The position numbers and the translations under genes are program-made. DNA of 64,000 nt from Aphelenchoides besseyi (Eukaryota; Nematoda; Chromadorea; Rhabditida; Aphelenchoididae): assembly GCA_024699855.1 (NCBI GenBank), contig JAMPIQ010000001.1, positions 15,376,001-15,440,000 of the forward strand, given 5' to 3'. A model generated the notes under the pieces. The model saw only the letters and a list, made by a program, of their open reading frames with translations. It ran no database searches and was not told the DNA's origin. Below, piece by piece: positions 1 to 13,391 of the stretch; position 1 is the stretch's first letter; each line of letters starts with the position of its first letter.

Positions 1-1560
1 GTTTGTTCAAAAGAAGTGGCTTTGAACATCTCGTTTATCGACAGAACGACGATTTACGCAATTTCTACTGCTTGAGGTCATTAATGCAGATCATGAGTTC
101 AGATGAATTGTTTTTCAGAAGTCAATGTTTCATTACACTGAATTGATGAGTGAAAGATTCGTTTAATTAGAACTCGGCTCACATTGCAGATCAAATTTTT
201 GTTGGGAAACGTTCTTTGTAATCGATGATGCCACATGACGTTTGCTTGTTGATTTGAATGACCAGAACACTTTAACGTTGTAAAGAAAACATCGCCTCTC
301 AACCAAGATGGCAACACATCTGCGATGAAGAAATCGCTTTTTGCAAGAACAATTTTTGTTGTTGCGAATCGACAGCAGCAGGTGCAGGAATTCAGTTCTT
401 ATAAACAATCATTAGGGTCGTAAGCACACCGGGCAGAATCGGGCGTTACCCTGAAACTTTTTCCCTGATGTGGCATTGCGTCTGAATAAATTGTTCGCCT
501 TAAAAAACAAATAAATTTGACAAAAATAGTCCAATTTGCATAAAGAACGAAATGTTAAAGAGCTTTCGGGCTATCGAATGATACCAAACACTCATCATGA
601 CATTCTGTTTTTGGTCGTTTTTTCGATCATTTTCTCGGTCCCTCTTTGCGGTGGTCAACTTTAAGTCGTTGTAAAAAAGATTGCGTTCGGTGAATTTTTA
701 ATTTTTTTCGGTGAAATTGTTTGTTATGACATGCCGTATCTATGTTGCAAATTTCGTGTCGATAATATCCATATGAACGATTTTTTATCCATTTTTCTAT
801 TACAGACATGCAATCAAACGATCAAGCCCGAGCTGCCGTTCAATCCCGAATACAAAAACGCCAACAAGAAGTGGAACGACGACGTCACCATGTCGAAATG
901 ATGAACGAGAAAGGCCGACTTCTTTCGTGAATTCTCTTTTTCTTCTAATTCGAATGTTTTTTGTATTCTGTACCCTCGATCTTTTGGTTTTGAATTTTAA
1001 CTTCTGTCGCGACTGCAAGGGCGCGAGTCGCCAGAACCAACCCTGGCGACTCCGCCCCCTCCTGCAGTGGCGATATAAAACGGCGGTCACTCCGTTTTTA
1101 CTCACTTTTTCTTAGGCCTATTTTTGTAGTTGTTCTTTTTTCTTCGCCCCGTTCTCCTCCGACCCCGTTTATGTTTTAATCGTCCTAATAAATTGATTCT
1201 AACACTTCATTGTTCCCATGATTCTCCCCTCCATTCCCACCATTTCGCCCATAAGTCTTGTTTCTCTTCACGATATCCATCTATTGTAATTTGTAATACT
1301 TTGCTTACAATCAAATAAACAGCGCTCATAAAGATTCGAAATATCCACAGCGTCTCGCCGAAACACTAATGGACGCGTCAATGGGAGGACTACACGAAAA
1401 GATCGCCGGAAAAACTGTGCGAAAAGCTAACGCGCGCTTTAGCTGGCGTTGCCCGGCTGCGTAAGAGGCCGCGGAAGAATTGCGCTCGTGTTGTTGCAAA
1501 GCACGTATTTGGGTGTCGAATCACATCCAAATGCCATTTTGCTTTTCGTTGTTTGTGTGA
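1..1560. other. no confident gene; possible terminal exon near 809-928
   Basis: I see no multi-exon gene here. An acceptor-like ctattacag ends near 806 and is followed by an ATG at 809 opening a 40-codon reading frame rich in Arg, Gln and Glu that ends at 928. An overlapping frame reads to a stop near 901. Either could be the last exon of a gene that starts outside the window, but no upstream exon could be matched. Polyadenylation-like AATAAA occurs near 1187 and 1313. Confidence 0.25.
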
Positions 1561-1623
1561 AAAGGTTGAGATTCGTGACGCTTACCATTGAAATGTCTCA
1601 ATCATTTTGAGTTTCAGACAATT

Positions 1624-2689
1624 ATGGGGCTCACAACTACAATTTATGATGTTAATATGACGGCAAACGATTATTCTGAAATTACGACACAACCATTGAA
1701 CGGCTTGAATAATGTTACCGCTTTTTGTTTTTCTACGGTGTATGGCGACAACTACAGTACCAACTTTATCTGGACTGTAGGAATTGGACAGTTTGGTGAA
1801 TATTCTACGCTGAAGTTACGGATGACAAGGCGGTTAGAATGTACAGGCGAATCCTACGTTTTCATAGAAGATAAGGTTACAATTGAATAACACGACGATT
1901 TTATTTTTAGATTACTGTACTCGTACTTTTAGTCCAAATCTAGCATTTTTCAAATTTTCGCAAAGCATACGTAAGAGTGGATACAGATCGAACATCCGCT
2001 CTTTTTCTGTTGATATCGAGGTGTTGTCGTTCACATTGCCAACTCTTAAAACTGTCAACGCACCAAAAGAAGATCGTTTTCGTAAGAACGTGGAAATCGC
2101 TTTCAACGACGAAAAGTACTCGGATTTCACAGTGAAAGCTGGAGATCAAAGCTTCAAGGTCAGTTAAGCTCAACATCGGGTTTCTAGTTGTTTTTAGGTT
2201 TCAAAGTTTTTGTTGCGAACTCAATCAGAATATTTCGACAAGATGTTCAACCATCCAATGAAAGAGGGACTCAGCAATGAAATGGAAATTAAAGAGACTG
2301 ATCCTGAAATGGTCAAATTGATGTTGATGTTTCTGTACTCCGGAAAAGTCGAGAACTTGGAATCAGTTGCCGAGAAGCTTTTTCCACTTGCTGTTCAGTA
2401 TCAAATTGAAGACTTGGTTGTGAGTTTTTAATCTTTAATTTGTGCTATTCAATGTCTTCAGGATATGTGCGTCAATTCAATGGGCAGCAGCTTAAATTTG
2501 GCAAACATCATCGACCGTTTGCATTTGAGTGCCTATTATGATCATTTGACGGATTTCAAGGACAAAGTTTTGGACTTTGCGAAGACCCGTTACGCGAAAA
2601 TCAAACAGTTGGATGGATGGAAGGCTTTTACTCGCGAAAATGGAGAGATGATCGCTGAATTGTTGGACAAAATCATGAGTGTTTGGTGA
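1624..2689 (+). CDS. MATH-BTB (bath-type) protein
   Basis: Likely substrate adaptor for a cullin-3 ubiquitin ligase. The BTB fold is clear: EKYSDFTVKAGDQSFKV, then KFLLRTQSEYFDKMF, MKEGLSNEMEI, VKLMLMFLYSGKVENL, followed by a BACK-like helical tail ending ELLDKIMSVW. The N-terminal half (MGLTTTIYDV...) has the length and position of a MATH domain but is divergent. The start is the ATG just after a gtttcag acceptor, which could be a trans-splice site. Introns lie near 2159-2197 and 2418-2461. The junction between the MATH part and the BTB part (about 1830-1912) is ambiguous, because no donor keeps the frame cleanly. The bath family is strongly expanded in nematodes. Confidence 0.8.
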
Positions 2690-2852
2690 ATATTCTTTTT
2701 GTACTGGAGTTGAATAAAAAAGCATTTTCTGCGTTTTACTTGTGAATAACACTAGACATGAGAGCGATTGATAACCAGAAAATTTAGTAAATTTTTGTGG
2801 GCAACTAAACACTAGTGATTATCCGTTTATGTTCAATCGTTTATTAGTATTA

Positions 2853-4795
2853 TTAGGCACATAAACGAACGGTGTTAACGTTATCGTTGTTTTTGTTTGT
2901 TCTTCGTCTTGCTATGCATTTGAACTTGGGCGGCGACACGGTCAGACCGTAGATTCGGTCTTTCAAAGGTAGAGGTTCATCTTTCACGGGTTGAAACTCG
3001 AAGTTGCGTAGCAGATTGGCGAAGATCAAAAACAACTCCATTTTAGCAAGCGACATTCCCAAACACTCTCGTTTACCTAAACGAGTTGGTTATTTCAATT
3101 GAACGGTTGGCTACTACCAATGCTAAACGGCATAAACGCATCGTATCGTCGAAGATTTTGATTCTCATCCAAAAATCGATCGGGATTGAACTCCTGTGGA
3201 TTTGCGAAGTGTTTCGGATCGTTGAGCAGAATTGAAATTTGTGGCAGAACCATTGTACCACGAGAGTAACTGAACCCGTCAATTTCAACGTCTTCCATCG
3301 TCGTTCGAAGCAAATTAACGGGTAGAATATTTGCGACTCTTTGAATCTGAAAAGATTATTAAAAAGAGGTTTGAGGATTATGCACTACTTCGTTGATTGT
3401 TGCCTGCAAATAAGTCAACTGGTTTCGATGTGCCAACTCGATTCGCGGCGGCAGATGATCCAACTCCTCTTGTACTCGTCGTTGAATGTCGGGATGTAGA
3501 ACCAACATCAAGAGTCCCCATTTTGTTGTAGTTACAGTTGTTTCTGAACCCGCAAAAAACAAGTCCAGTAAGAGCATTTTTAGTTGCAAATCACTGCAAG
3601 ATATCGTTTAATTGAAGCAGTTAAAGTGCCAACCTGAAATGTCCGAGATCTTTTCCCGCGGCACGTCGACTGGCCATTTCGTTCATGTACACGAAAGTAA
3701 AGTCGTTGAGCTCGGTACCGGCTTCAAACTGTGTCTTATGCTCCTAAACTTTAGAGTTAAAATGAAGAAACAGAATTTGCAATCACTTGAATTTGACACT
3801 CCAAAAATTGCCAAAAATCATCTCGAATTTTCATCAGACGACGCCATGGTCTGTTGATGAGTGGAATATGAATGCTGAACGGAAACGTCAAGTACATTCC
3901 CATCATTGGATGAAGAACGAGAGTTGATTGCTGATCCAAAATGTTTTGCATTCGAATGAAAGTTGGATCCGTCTAAAGCGGAAGCAATACATGACGATTG
4001 ATTTACGGTAAACTTACGTATTCGAACGTTTTTCCAAACAAAATGTTGTTGATTATGTTGCCAACACAAACACCCAAATGACGTTCCGGTTCGATTAGAC
4101 CACAGTTTTCGTCTGATGCTCGATCCAAGTTCTTCATGAACCGATCGATCTCTTCCATGATCTTATCCTCCATGAATGCTCGACCAAAACCGAAATCTCT
4201 CAAGACGTGAAGAGAGAACCTTTAAAATCAAATCATAAGCCGTAAGCTACCAAAGTTAATACCGTCTTTGTTCTCGCCATTTGGGACCGTCTGTTTGTAC
4301 AACTCCATTGAATCCATCTAAACTTTAGAACGTCAGAGGTAGAGGACAATAAGCACTCACTTAACATCGAATCGGTGATAAAATTTCTCCACCGTCCACT
4401 GAATGTGTCACCATTACGAACGAAATACAAACGCATGAGATCAACGTCGCAGACCATCACCATCGGTACTAAACAAACGAATTTGATTAGCCAAACACTT
4501 CCAGCGATTACCAGGTCCCATCCAGAAGGTGAAAATGCCGCCGTACTGTTGTTTATAACGTTGAAAAAGACCATCAATATTCGACAGGTTTCGAATCACA
4601 TCAATCATGTTGCCAATAATCAGCAAGGGAGTTGGACCGGGAGGCAGACGAATTCGTTTCCAATACAATTCGTAAAACACGTAAACAAAGAACAGAACTG
4701 AGATCAATGAGTATAAGGTTAACTGGAACAAGCGAACTGAAGTCGTTTAGAATAGAACTTACTGTTGAGCTAAACACACAAGAGAGAACGGACAT
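2853..4795 (-). CDS. cytochrome P450, nematode CYP2-clan type
   Basis: Heme-thiolate monooxygenase anchored in the ER membrane. About nine exons. Exon 1 (4795-4763) encodes MSVLSCVFSST. The next exon gives a membrane segment (LTLYSLISVLFFVYVF) and the proline hinge LPPGPTPLLIIGN. Further landmarks are WREQRR (C-helix), FAGSETTVTTTKWGL (I-helix oxygen-binding region), EVQR (ExxR of the K-helix) and FSIG-KRECLG, the heme-binding loop with its cysteine, split by an intron at about 3074-3116. The C-terminus is extended (KFKCIARRRTNKNN...). All key residues are present, so the enzyme should be functional. The substrate cannot be read from sequence. Confidence 0.9.
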
Positions 4796-6161
4796 TTTCG
4801 TCTTCTTCGCCAATTGAAATGCATAAAATGAAGACAAGATGAAATCAAAAGTTGCTGAAAATGTTCGATTAACAATGTAAAGGTGAAAAGCAAATAAACG
4901 AGTTTGGATTTGATGTGCGTTCTAAGAAAGAGTCAATTAGTTTGAAGCTAATGGATTAGTTTGATGTTGAACATAGTGGACGATAACAGAGAGTTGATAC
5001 GATAAAAACTTACTGCTTAGCTCTAATACATGAATAGGAAGCAAATAGAAGAATATCTTTAAAGATCACCACTCTTTCGACACGTAAAGATCGCTAATAA
5101 ACAAAAGAAGAGGATCAGTGAAATGAGTCATGACGAAACACGAACAATTGCAAAAGAAGGAGAGGAAGTGGATGAAACGCTCAATGAGAAAATCGCAGCA
5201 TAAAGAAAGTTTTGTCGAGTATCCGGTCCGCAACACACACACACAGAAACTCAATGGTTGCAAAACGCACGTGGAGTTGAGAAATCAGTACAACACTTAC
5301 CGTTCCATCTGAACTACTCGAATGATGTAAGACGAAATCCACAATCAAAGTTCGCTGATTCTGTGCAGAAGTGGGTAATTCGTTACTCTCGACAAAAGGG
5401 ATTTACTCTGTTTCTCGCGCGTTTTTGTTCAAACAAAGTCGATCTCGACCGCCTTCTTCCTTGCGGCGTTTGTTTCAATCGGGATTTCGGACGCTGCGGA
5501 GGTTCACGTCTTCGTCAATGAAAAACGCGAAGCGGAACATTGTCGGTCAGCATGTTCGGTAAAAAAGAGGACGCAGCGATAATGCACGAGTTTGGGTCAC
5601 TCGTTTTCGGTCACACTCGCGCAATGAACTTCGGCGAGCGTGACCATTAAGATCGAATCGGGCACACAACGTTTTGTTTTAACAGAATGAGTTTATGATC
5701 ATTCTACTGCACTTTTTCGAAATCCGACTCTCACGCTGTGATTCCCATCGATCGTTCAAAACGGGAAATCGGCTTTCGCACGGCGATTGTGCAAAAGAAG
5801 AACGCGGATCTTCGGGTTTTCACTTTTCACGAGAAACATCTCAGCTGATAAAAAATTTCAATTGTTTATTCGAAAACTATCGTTCTAATGATTTTAAAGC
5901 ACGTTCTCGACAACTGCGAGTAGTCGTCTTCGTGCATCTGTTATGTACTACCGGAAATCAGAAAACAAATCGGTTGGGCCCCTAATAACCTACAACTTGA
6001 AAGCTTAAGAGAAGGATGGAATGAAGACAAAAAGGTTTAGCAAAAGCCAATTTAATTGTATAAAGATTCACAGTTGTCATTTGGATTAAAGAAAGAAGAA
6101 AACCGGTATTAAGAAACGAAGTGATTGCTACATTTTTTACATAACATGTGACTACTTAGAA
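4796..6161. other. intergenic, no gene recognised
   Basis: About 1.4 kb between the 5' end of the P450 and the 3' end of the DDHD gene. Short frames exist on both strands (for example 5130-5312 and 5695-5985) but they show no splice support, domains or codon pattern. A short CA repeat lies at about 5231-5242. Confidence 0.5.
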
Positions 6162-8662
6162 TCAAAGTCCTTTCTCCAAATTCAACGACGGATTCGGTGG
6201 TAATTCCGCCTTCTCGTCGGTGTCTTTGTGTGGTTCACGTGCCGGATTGTAAAGCTGATTCAAAATGAAGGCCGACACGTCCGGATTGGTCCAGTAAGAG
6301 AAGTGCGAACGTAGAACTGCGATCCAACTGCGCTCCGTCAACGCCGTAGCCAACTGGTAGTCCATACGACATTTGATTCGTAGTTCGTCTGAAAAACAAG
6401 TTGACGATAGAAACATGTGAAAACGAACCGGGAATCTCGTCGAGAAGCTGTTCGACAATCGACTTCTTTTCTTCGGTCGGCTTCTTTTCTTCTTCTTTCT
6501 CTTTTTCTTGTGCTTCTTTTTTGTCTCCTGATGATCCATTGGTCGAATGAGTTGGATCGTGTTTCGTGCTTCCACTACCAAACTTCCACCAACGAGTTCC
6601 ACTCGATGTGTTGGCCGATGCGGCAGCGTTCGCGTCTGCCAACTCGTCTTCGGGAGAAAGCGGACTGTTACTTCGTGGAGTACCTGAACGTTTAACTCGA
6701 AACAAAAGGGTTCTTGAAAGACTAACCGCCATCTTCACTTGGAGAATTGATACTGTCACCATCGTTCGACGAATCATAATCGTCGTCTTCGTTTCTATCT
6801 TCCTCCTCATTGGTGTTTTTGTTATGTTTATCCTAAAACAATCGATCAGTGGGTTCAATTAAACTCAACACTTACTGCTCCACCTTTGGCTGCTTTTTTC
6901 AGACGTTTGGCATACGATTTGTGAACTTCATAGCCGAGTTTGTCGTAGTCTCGGTTCACTTCGTTGAAATTGAACAACTTCAATGGTCGTATGTTCTTGT
7001 AATTGGCGTGAAAGAGTGGTTCTAGTCGATAGGCCACCGGATCGTACGGATGAAAGATGTTGAAAAGACGTTCGCATTCCGCTTCGGTTGGAACGAATTG
7101 ACCCTGAGCTCCTCTCATAATCACAAACACACCCAACGGTGATCCAATACAGAACAAGTTTTTAACTTTGAAGCACAATTGTTCGTCTTGTTTCAACAAA
7201 ACGTCTTCCATCGGATCTCCACTACTGTCGAGCATTCGCTTTCGAAGGTCGTAGAATTCGCGGAAAACCTTCTTGTTCTCGCAAATCGAATCTTCTTCCT
7301 GAACCACATGTTCGATTGCATTCGTAATGAACTTGTTGTAGAGCAACAGTGGTGACCAATTCGTTACGATGTCGTAGGCAATCACCGAGCCAAGTGAGTG
7401 GGCGAAAATCGAAACAGAACCATTGAATTTGGGATTGTTGTTGACGAACGTTCGATAAGTTCGATTGAGACATTGAATAACTCCGTTAACAATCTAAAAC
7501 AAGACTCTTAATCACGTAACTGTATTGCTAACTCACTTCTGTTCGATACAACGGCGATTGATAATACATGATGTCCATGGCAATCGAATTCAACATATTT
7601 CTAATGTCCGGAACCCGTGGTAGAGTTATCACCGACGTCAAATCGTTGTCCAAAACCAACGAAGAACGCCATTCAATGGGCAGAATCATCGGTCGACGTT
7701 TCTCTTCTTTGTAATGTTTATCCATTAGTTGCTCCATAATTTCCCGTATTCTAAACAAACAATAAAGAACTGAAGGGTGAACTTACTGAGTAGTGTTTTT
7801 TGCAATGAGATCTTCATATCCTTTTTGTCCGATTCCATGAACAACCAAAATCAAGTCGGAGATCATCGGTTCTCCATCTTTCGGATCTGCTTCAACATTG
7901 TAAGATCGTCTTAACGCGTAGACTCCTTTGGCACGTGTTACGAACCGCATAAATCGATTGGTTTTTGTGTTATTGAAATATACGACATCGATGACCGAAT
8001 TCCAACGAACTTCTTCGTGATCTGACCATTTGATTGTTGTCAAAACTGAAATTTCAATTCAAAAACAAATTTGGAAACTAAAGTACCTGGTTTTTTGTTC
8101 TGTTCGTACTCACTAAAGACGGGAGTGTCGGGAATTACTTGATTCCGAAATTTCATGATGTGATGTTCTTCAATCTTCTCGGCCATGTCCGGAGCCACTG
8201 GTTGCAACGAATCGGCGTAGAACCACGTTCCTCGACGAACTTTCATCGACTGATTTTTCCAATAGATACTCTTCACAATTTCGGGTTCATTTTTCGGATC
8301 CCATTCGAAAAGATTGTTCATGACAATGACCGTCGATGTCTTCGGAAACTCCGAAGCCACATGTTCAGCTTTCGAGTCTAATGGAATGTCGTTGAGCGCA
8401 CGATAAGCCAACTCCATGGCCATTGAATCGTAGCCTAAAGACGAAGACTAAAACTCGAAAAAAACGAAAACCAACCTTTGAATGGCGTCCATTTCGTGTG
8501 ATCAACATCCTTGTAGAACCAACGAACTTCCGAGCATTCCAACTCAGTCACCTTCTTTTTCGGTGTCTTGGTCGTTGGAACCGTTGAGTGGGTTGGCGAG
8601 TTGTTGGCCGGTTGTTTGCCGTTCGAACCATTGGGTTTCGCTGACTGATTGGTCGTCGACAT
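6162..8662 (-). CDS. DDHD-domain phospholipase A1 (PA-PLA1/DDHD1-2 family)
   Basis: Intracellular lipase acting on phosphatidic acid and related lipids at the Golgi and ER. From N to C: a low-complexity Ser/Thr/Asn lead, a WWE-like block (VRWFYKDVDHTKWTPF), VIDVVYFNNTKT, then LILVVHGIGQKGYEDL, the nucleophile motif FAHSLGSV (family GxSxG with Ala first), and the DDHD region VKNLFCIGSPLGVFV ... NIFHPYDPVAYRLEPL. An acidic linker and a Lys/Glu-rich insert follow, then DELRIKCRMDYQL and SHFSYWTNPDVSAFIL. About eight exons. The start is the first ATG of the frame at 8662; upstream in-frame Lys-rich sequence has no ATG, so an extra 5' exon remains possible. Confidence 0.88.
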
Positions 8663-9599
8663 AACCGCAAAAGTGTCCGGAACGGCGGCGACCGTTTGCC
8701 TTCCACTTTTCTTTTTCTTCTTCGACTTACGGGCACAGCACAAAATGACGACGAGCAGATGGTTTTTCGTGCAGAAAAGAAAATGGACAAACCAGTCGAC
8801 GTGTGGGTTTCTGATTAAAAAAATTCAATCGAACATCAACCGCCGACTCTGAAAACTGCTTTTTTAGAAAACACACGTCGCAGAGATTAGTCAGAGTCAA
8901 CAACTCGAAAAACAACAAAAACTGTTGGCCAGAAAAATGACGAAATCGAAAAAAGAATTCTCCTCGAATTTTTTATGAGTCACGAGAAAAAACGTGTTTT
9001 TTGGGAAGATTTGACAGGAAAAGAAGGCCGAGAGTTCGAAGGTTGCCCATCGATTTTTGTAGTCGAAGAACAACAACCTCCCGATCCGAATTCTCGCCTC
9101 TAAAGTGCACAAACAAACTCGCCGGTGTGTCTGGATCGGCGGCGATCATCATCGCGAATTGACGAGTGAATTCGAGGGTTGAAAGCAAAAAACGTCTGTT
9201 GACTTCGAGGGCCATCGGGCGACAACAAACTCCCGGAGACTCGAAACAACAAACTCGTGAGAAATTCGATAAGAAAACTGAACAAACGTTTGTTATCTGC
9301 AGGAAATCGACGCCGATGCTTATGATCGACTTTAAGTTTTGTAGTTTGTTTTCGATTCTTACTGACTGTTTTGTTGAGCACTTTAACGACTTGGACCCGG
9401 AAAAACTGGGCGGCATGCAATTTCGCTCACTAACCATATTCGGGGGCTAACATCTCGGCACGAAATCTTTCGAGCGATTGCAGTTTTCCCGCCGCTTTGC
9501 GGCCGCTGCTGTTCATTCATCGCGAAGAGAAACGGGGTCTTCTTTTCATGTTGATCGTCTCTCACTTCTAATTCTTCGTTTTTTAGGAACTAAACGACC
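8663..9599. other. intergenic region upstream of two divergent genes
   Basis: About 0.9 kb separating the DDHD phospholipase (minus) from the sigma-1 receptor (plus). Frames up to about 150 codons exist on both strands but lack splice sites, domains or a plausible ATG. It probably holds the promoters and 5' UTRs of both genes. Confidence 0.5.
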
Positions 9600-10375
9600 A
9601 TGGCGTTCTTCTTCACTCGTATCGTCAGGAACATCATTTTCGTTGTTCTCTTCTTCAATGCAGCTCAATACTACATGCGTTGGAAAGCCTACACGGTTAG
9701 TGTTAAGGACTTCAAAGCGTTGAGTACGAAATCTGCCGGTAAGTTTCGAAGTTTTGATTGTTATTTCAATTCGATTTTCAGATCAAAATCCGTTGAGTGC
9801 TGCTTCACGATTCGCCAGTGAAATTCGTCGTCGTTATCCGCAACACATTCCGTCCGAACTGCACTGGGTTCCTATCAGCGCTGGTGGAATGCATCTGAAG
9901 GTTCAGTTCTTGTACGGCGATCTCACCGAGTACGTGGCTTTGTGGTCATCGGTTGGACAAACGAGCGGACGTTCAGGTACGACAGTTTTGGTGGAAAACG
10001 TTTTAATCCGAATCTTCAGGTTTCCATTGGGTCAACAGCACCTGCACGGTCTTGAGCGGAGAATTGGGACGCGTCTCTGATTCACTCAACACGCCCGTCA
10101 AGGAAACGTTCACTCAAGGCCAAAATTTCCGTCATGCTCAATACGAAAGTTACGTTTACTTCTTGAATGAGAACACGCTTGTTTCCTGCTACGGGCGTGG
10201 ATTTATGCCCGTTTCTTCGATTTGGACTACCACTGGTGCTTTGGCTAACGGCGATCTGTTCAATTGGTTGAAATTGAATTACGCTTACGGTCGTTTGATG
10301 TTCGACGGTTTGACTCGCAACTTCCACGAGACTTACGACTACGTGAAAAAGAAGGCCACCAAAATGGAACTCTGA
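9600..10375 (+). CDS. SIGMAR1: sigma non-opioid intracellular receptor 1 (ERG2/sigma-1 family)
   Basis: ER membrane chaperone-like protein, related to fungal C8-C7 sterol isomerase. Starts MAFFFTRIVRNIIFVVLFF, a single N-terminal membrane segment as in sigma-1 receptors. Family landmarks follow: ELHWVPISAGGMHLKVQFLY, LTEYVALWSS, then after an intron FHWVNSTCTVLSGELGRVSD, a cupin-fold block with YVYFLNENTLVSCYGRGFMP, and the terminal helices DTLFSTLD-like region TRNFHETYDYVKK. Three exons; introns at about 9739-9781 and 9977-10019. About 220 residues, the usual family length. The start ATG has a purine-rich context (gaccATGG). Confidence 0.93.
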
Positions 10376-10577
10376 GCTCAACGCTGCCCATTAAACTACT
10401 CCAGTTGCTTCGTAAACTGTTTTATCGTTAATGTATTTGTGCATAATTCACTTCTAATTCTCTGTTCAAGTGGATTTATTAGTAGAATAAACTTTGCCAT
10501 AAACGAGAATTGGAATTGTGCAGTTTATTATAAAAAAAGAACAACAACAATATGTTAAGAGTGTTTCAACTGATTCA

Positions 10578-11397
10578 TCAATACGGCATTCCATAGGGTT
10601 GAGGTGGTGCAGGAATGAAAGCGGACGGTGGTGGCCGCATAATCGTTTGTTGTTGAGATTCGTCGAGTAGACCGCGAAAAGCGAATTGCATGAAGAACTG
10701 AAATTACGAAATTGACTCGACAAGTTCATTTCATTAACCGACCTGCTTCGTGTCTTTGTTCCAAACCGACCAGAATCGATCTTCCGTTTTGTCGACTTCA
10801 CGACTCGGAATCTTGAATCCAATGTTTTCGTAGGGTTCGGCAGCAAACAACAAATATTGCCAACGTTTGTCCGGAGGTTCGATCTTCTGCTCGTAGGCGG
10901 ACATGAAACGATGTCGTGGAGTAATTCCTTCAGCAATTTCCGGATAATCTGAAACAAAGATAGAAAGAAAAGAAACAGAATTTCTTACCAATTTGAAACA
11001 AGAGAGCTTGTTGACCGGTCACCGGATCTCGTTCCTTCGTAACTTTGTATCCCGGTCTTCCGATTTTGACGAACTTCTTCGGTTCGACCTTCGTTGCTTG
11101 TGGCAATTGGACATACGGCTGATCGGCCGCTTCTTTTGCCGCACGACGAGCTAAGTTGGCTTGATGCTTTTTGCCTTGAGTGTGTGCCAAATACGATCCC
11201 TCGTTGTTGTGCAACGTCAGACATAGTTTACACTCGTAGCCGCCCAAATGATTTCGCATAAAATAGGGATCCTTTTGCAGATCGATCGTCTCCAACGCCA
11301 ATTGTCGTAAACGTTCACGTCGATCCACGTTTGCATCTGAAGCGGATGCCACTCCACCGCCGCCGGTTTTGCCGCCGGCTCGGTTTTGGAAGTCCAT
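10578..11397 (-). CDS. SF3A2: splicing factor 3A subunit 2 (SF3a66/PRP11)
   Basis: Component of the U2 snRNP 17S particle. Begins MDFQNRAGGKTGGGG, then the U1-type C2H2 zinc finger YECKLCLTLHNNEGSYLAHTQGKKH, the KEAADQPYVQLPQA linker, RPGYKVTKERDP, and the conserved YPEIAEGITPRHRFMSAYEQ ... DKRWQYLLFAAEPYENIGFKIPSRE ... WSVWNKDTKQFFMQFAF block. Three exons. The C-terminus is short and proline-rich (PPPSAFIPAPPQPYGMPY); the long Pro-rich repeat tail of vertebrates is absent. An exon fragment of this gene is duplicated near 38947. Confidence 0.96.
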
Positions 11398-11658
11398 GAC
11401 TGCAAACTAGAACTTAATACAAGATCAACGGCTGAGATATTTTAGCGATTTCAAGCAAAAATCCAAATGGTCAGCGTCCAAGATCCGAAAAATGTAACCA
11501 AGTTTCTGCTCATTGATTTTCAGGTTAACTGAACGGTAATCAGTAGTGTTCAGGATTGGTTTTGATGAAGTGCTTCAATTGTTTAAAGATCTCAACGTTT
11601 ATACTCGAAGTCTACGCTTCAAACTCCCGTCCCTCAACAACGAACTAATACACGAATT

Positions 11659-13209
11659 TTGACCGTCGCTCCACGAAGTTCAACAGAAGTACAAGCAGCT
11701 GATCCAATGGTTGTGACTCCAATACAACCACTTTCAACGACAACTCCAGAGGCTTCAAGCGCAATAAAATCGATTAGCCGTGTTCCCGCACCAACAGTTG
11801 GAGTGAAAGAAAAGCCAGCAGTCATCAAACAAGCGACCTTTGAAGACCCTATACAGCAAACCGTTGTGCCATCAAATGTCCAGAAGATGCAGATAAAAGA
11901 AGTCGAGAAGGTAGTTGTTGAACCAAAACCGACCGTAGAATTTGCGTCTGAAACTCCGAAGCCGAAAACACCAGTTGAAAAAAAGCCGAAACAAACGACT
12001 TCGACACGTTCAGCGCCACAAATCGTTCAATTAAGACCAAAAGAACAAAGACGACCATCGAGAGATACAAGTGAGTCAGAAATTTCAAGAGTTCGAATAC
12101 TCTTTGCAGATAACTTATCAATGGCTTGTCATTTATTTCCACGACTAAGCGAATCAAATCTTCAATTCCACGACTGCTATTGGGGTAGAGAAGCTAACAA
12201 CCAGGTACTCGCTTGTCTTCTGTTTGCTCACACAGGTTTTTAGGTTTTTCTTCGACGTCGAGTTGTGACTGAATGTTCTGTTGAATTTCCATTCGTTACA
12301 ATTCACAACTGCGCGATCATCTCCAACTCAAAGCGATCAATTTCCCAGTGGTTTCAAATTGAAAGTTTTTCTAATCGACTTGAGACCTCAAACCGGAGAG
12401 CAAGTTGTTTCGAATATCTTGGAAGTACCGTTGGAGTTTCAACAAACGAGTCGATTTAGCGGTCTTTTCTGTCGTTCTGTACGTGACTCGGCAATTTAAC
12501 TGCAAACAGCATATTTAGGGTCCGTTAAAAACGATTCTGGTTCGCTCAAACTACAAGCAGCCAAAAGTTGTGGTCAGGATAGAACTTCTACAAGGACTTT
12601 CAACCCTTGGATATTCGGATTTGAGGCTTTTAAATGAGCAAGGACAGAATCTGTTGACGAACAAAAGTCAAGTTCTAAACTTTGGAGAAAACTTCAAAAT
12701 AAATTTGGAGATTGCACAGCCTTCGAACAAACTGATGCTTCAAGCAGAGTAAGCGAAACAACGTAACACCAATTGTTTCCGATCTTCAGTATGTTGCCCG
12801 ATATCTCGTTGTGTCTTGAATCGTGGATTCCGATGATTGCCGCGTACCGTCAAGTAATTGCTGAGGTTTTGGCCGACTGGGACACTCACGTGGAAACAAG
12901 TTGGTTGTATCTGCTCAGTTTAACCTGATGATTGTTCAGCGTGGTTAACGGATCCAATTGTTGCAACCTTTCCAACAATGTGCGAAAATCAAAGATTGGC
13001 CACGATGTTTGTTCAGATTTTGAGCAAAAACCAGGTACCCGCTTTCAAAGAGTTCGATAATTCGGTCTCTTTCAGAAATACGATTCAACAACTTTCCGTA
13101 GATTGTACATGAATTATATTTTTCCTTTAGTCAACATACTTCAAAGTCGAAACGATGAGCAGCTGAATGACTATCGTTCGAAGATCGAGAAAACTCCGAA
13201 AGTCCGTTG
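11659..13209 (+). CDS. unrecognised multi-exon protein
   Basis: The first exon is a low-complexity Pro/Thr/Lys segment (TPKPKTPVEKKPKQTTSTRS, 11659-12070). Later exons contain LSMACHLFPRLSESNLQF, FKLKVFLIDLRPQTGEQVV, VVVRIELLQGLSTLGY, EILGENF-like NFGENFKINLEIAQ, LCLESWIPMIAAYRQVIAEV and WLTDPIVATFPTMCENQRLA, ending KIEKTPKVR at 13209. Introns with good signals lie at about 12071-12108, 12203-12242, 12481-12519, 12750-12788 and 12901-12941. The frame between VFLRRRVVTECSVEF and FKLKVFLIDL (about 12290-12350) needs one more splice I could not place. The first exon frame opens at a non-ATG codon, so a 5' exon is probably missing. I do not recognise the family. Confidence 0.55.
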
Positions 13210-13391
13210 AAGTTGTTAAGTGCATCGAAATGTGCGCCGTTGAACGTTTATGACTACGCAGTTCACTCGTCCGGCTATCACGCATTAGATTGATTTTTTT
13301 ATTTTAATGAATTAATGTTACAACAACAAAGTCAAGAAAAATGTTAATTGGAGGTCTGTACACAAAAAGCGACCAAATGAGTTCTCGTAGA

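Noticed and set aside
5200..5300. CA-repeat and small ORF as a possible gene
   Set aside because: Simple repeat with no splice or domain support.
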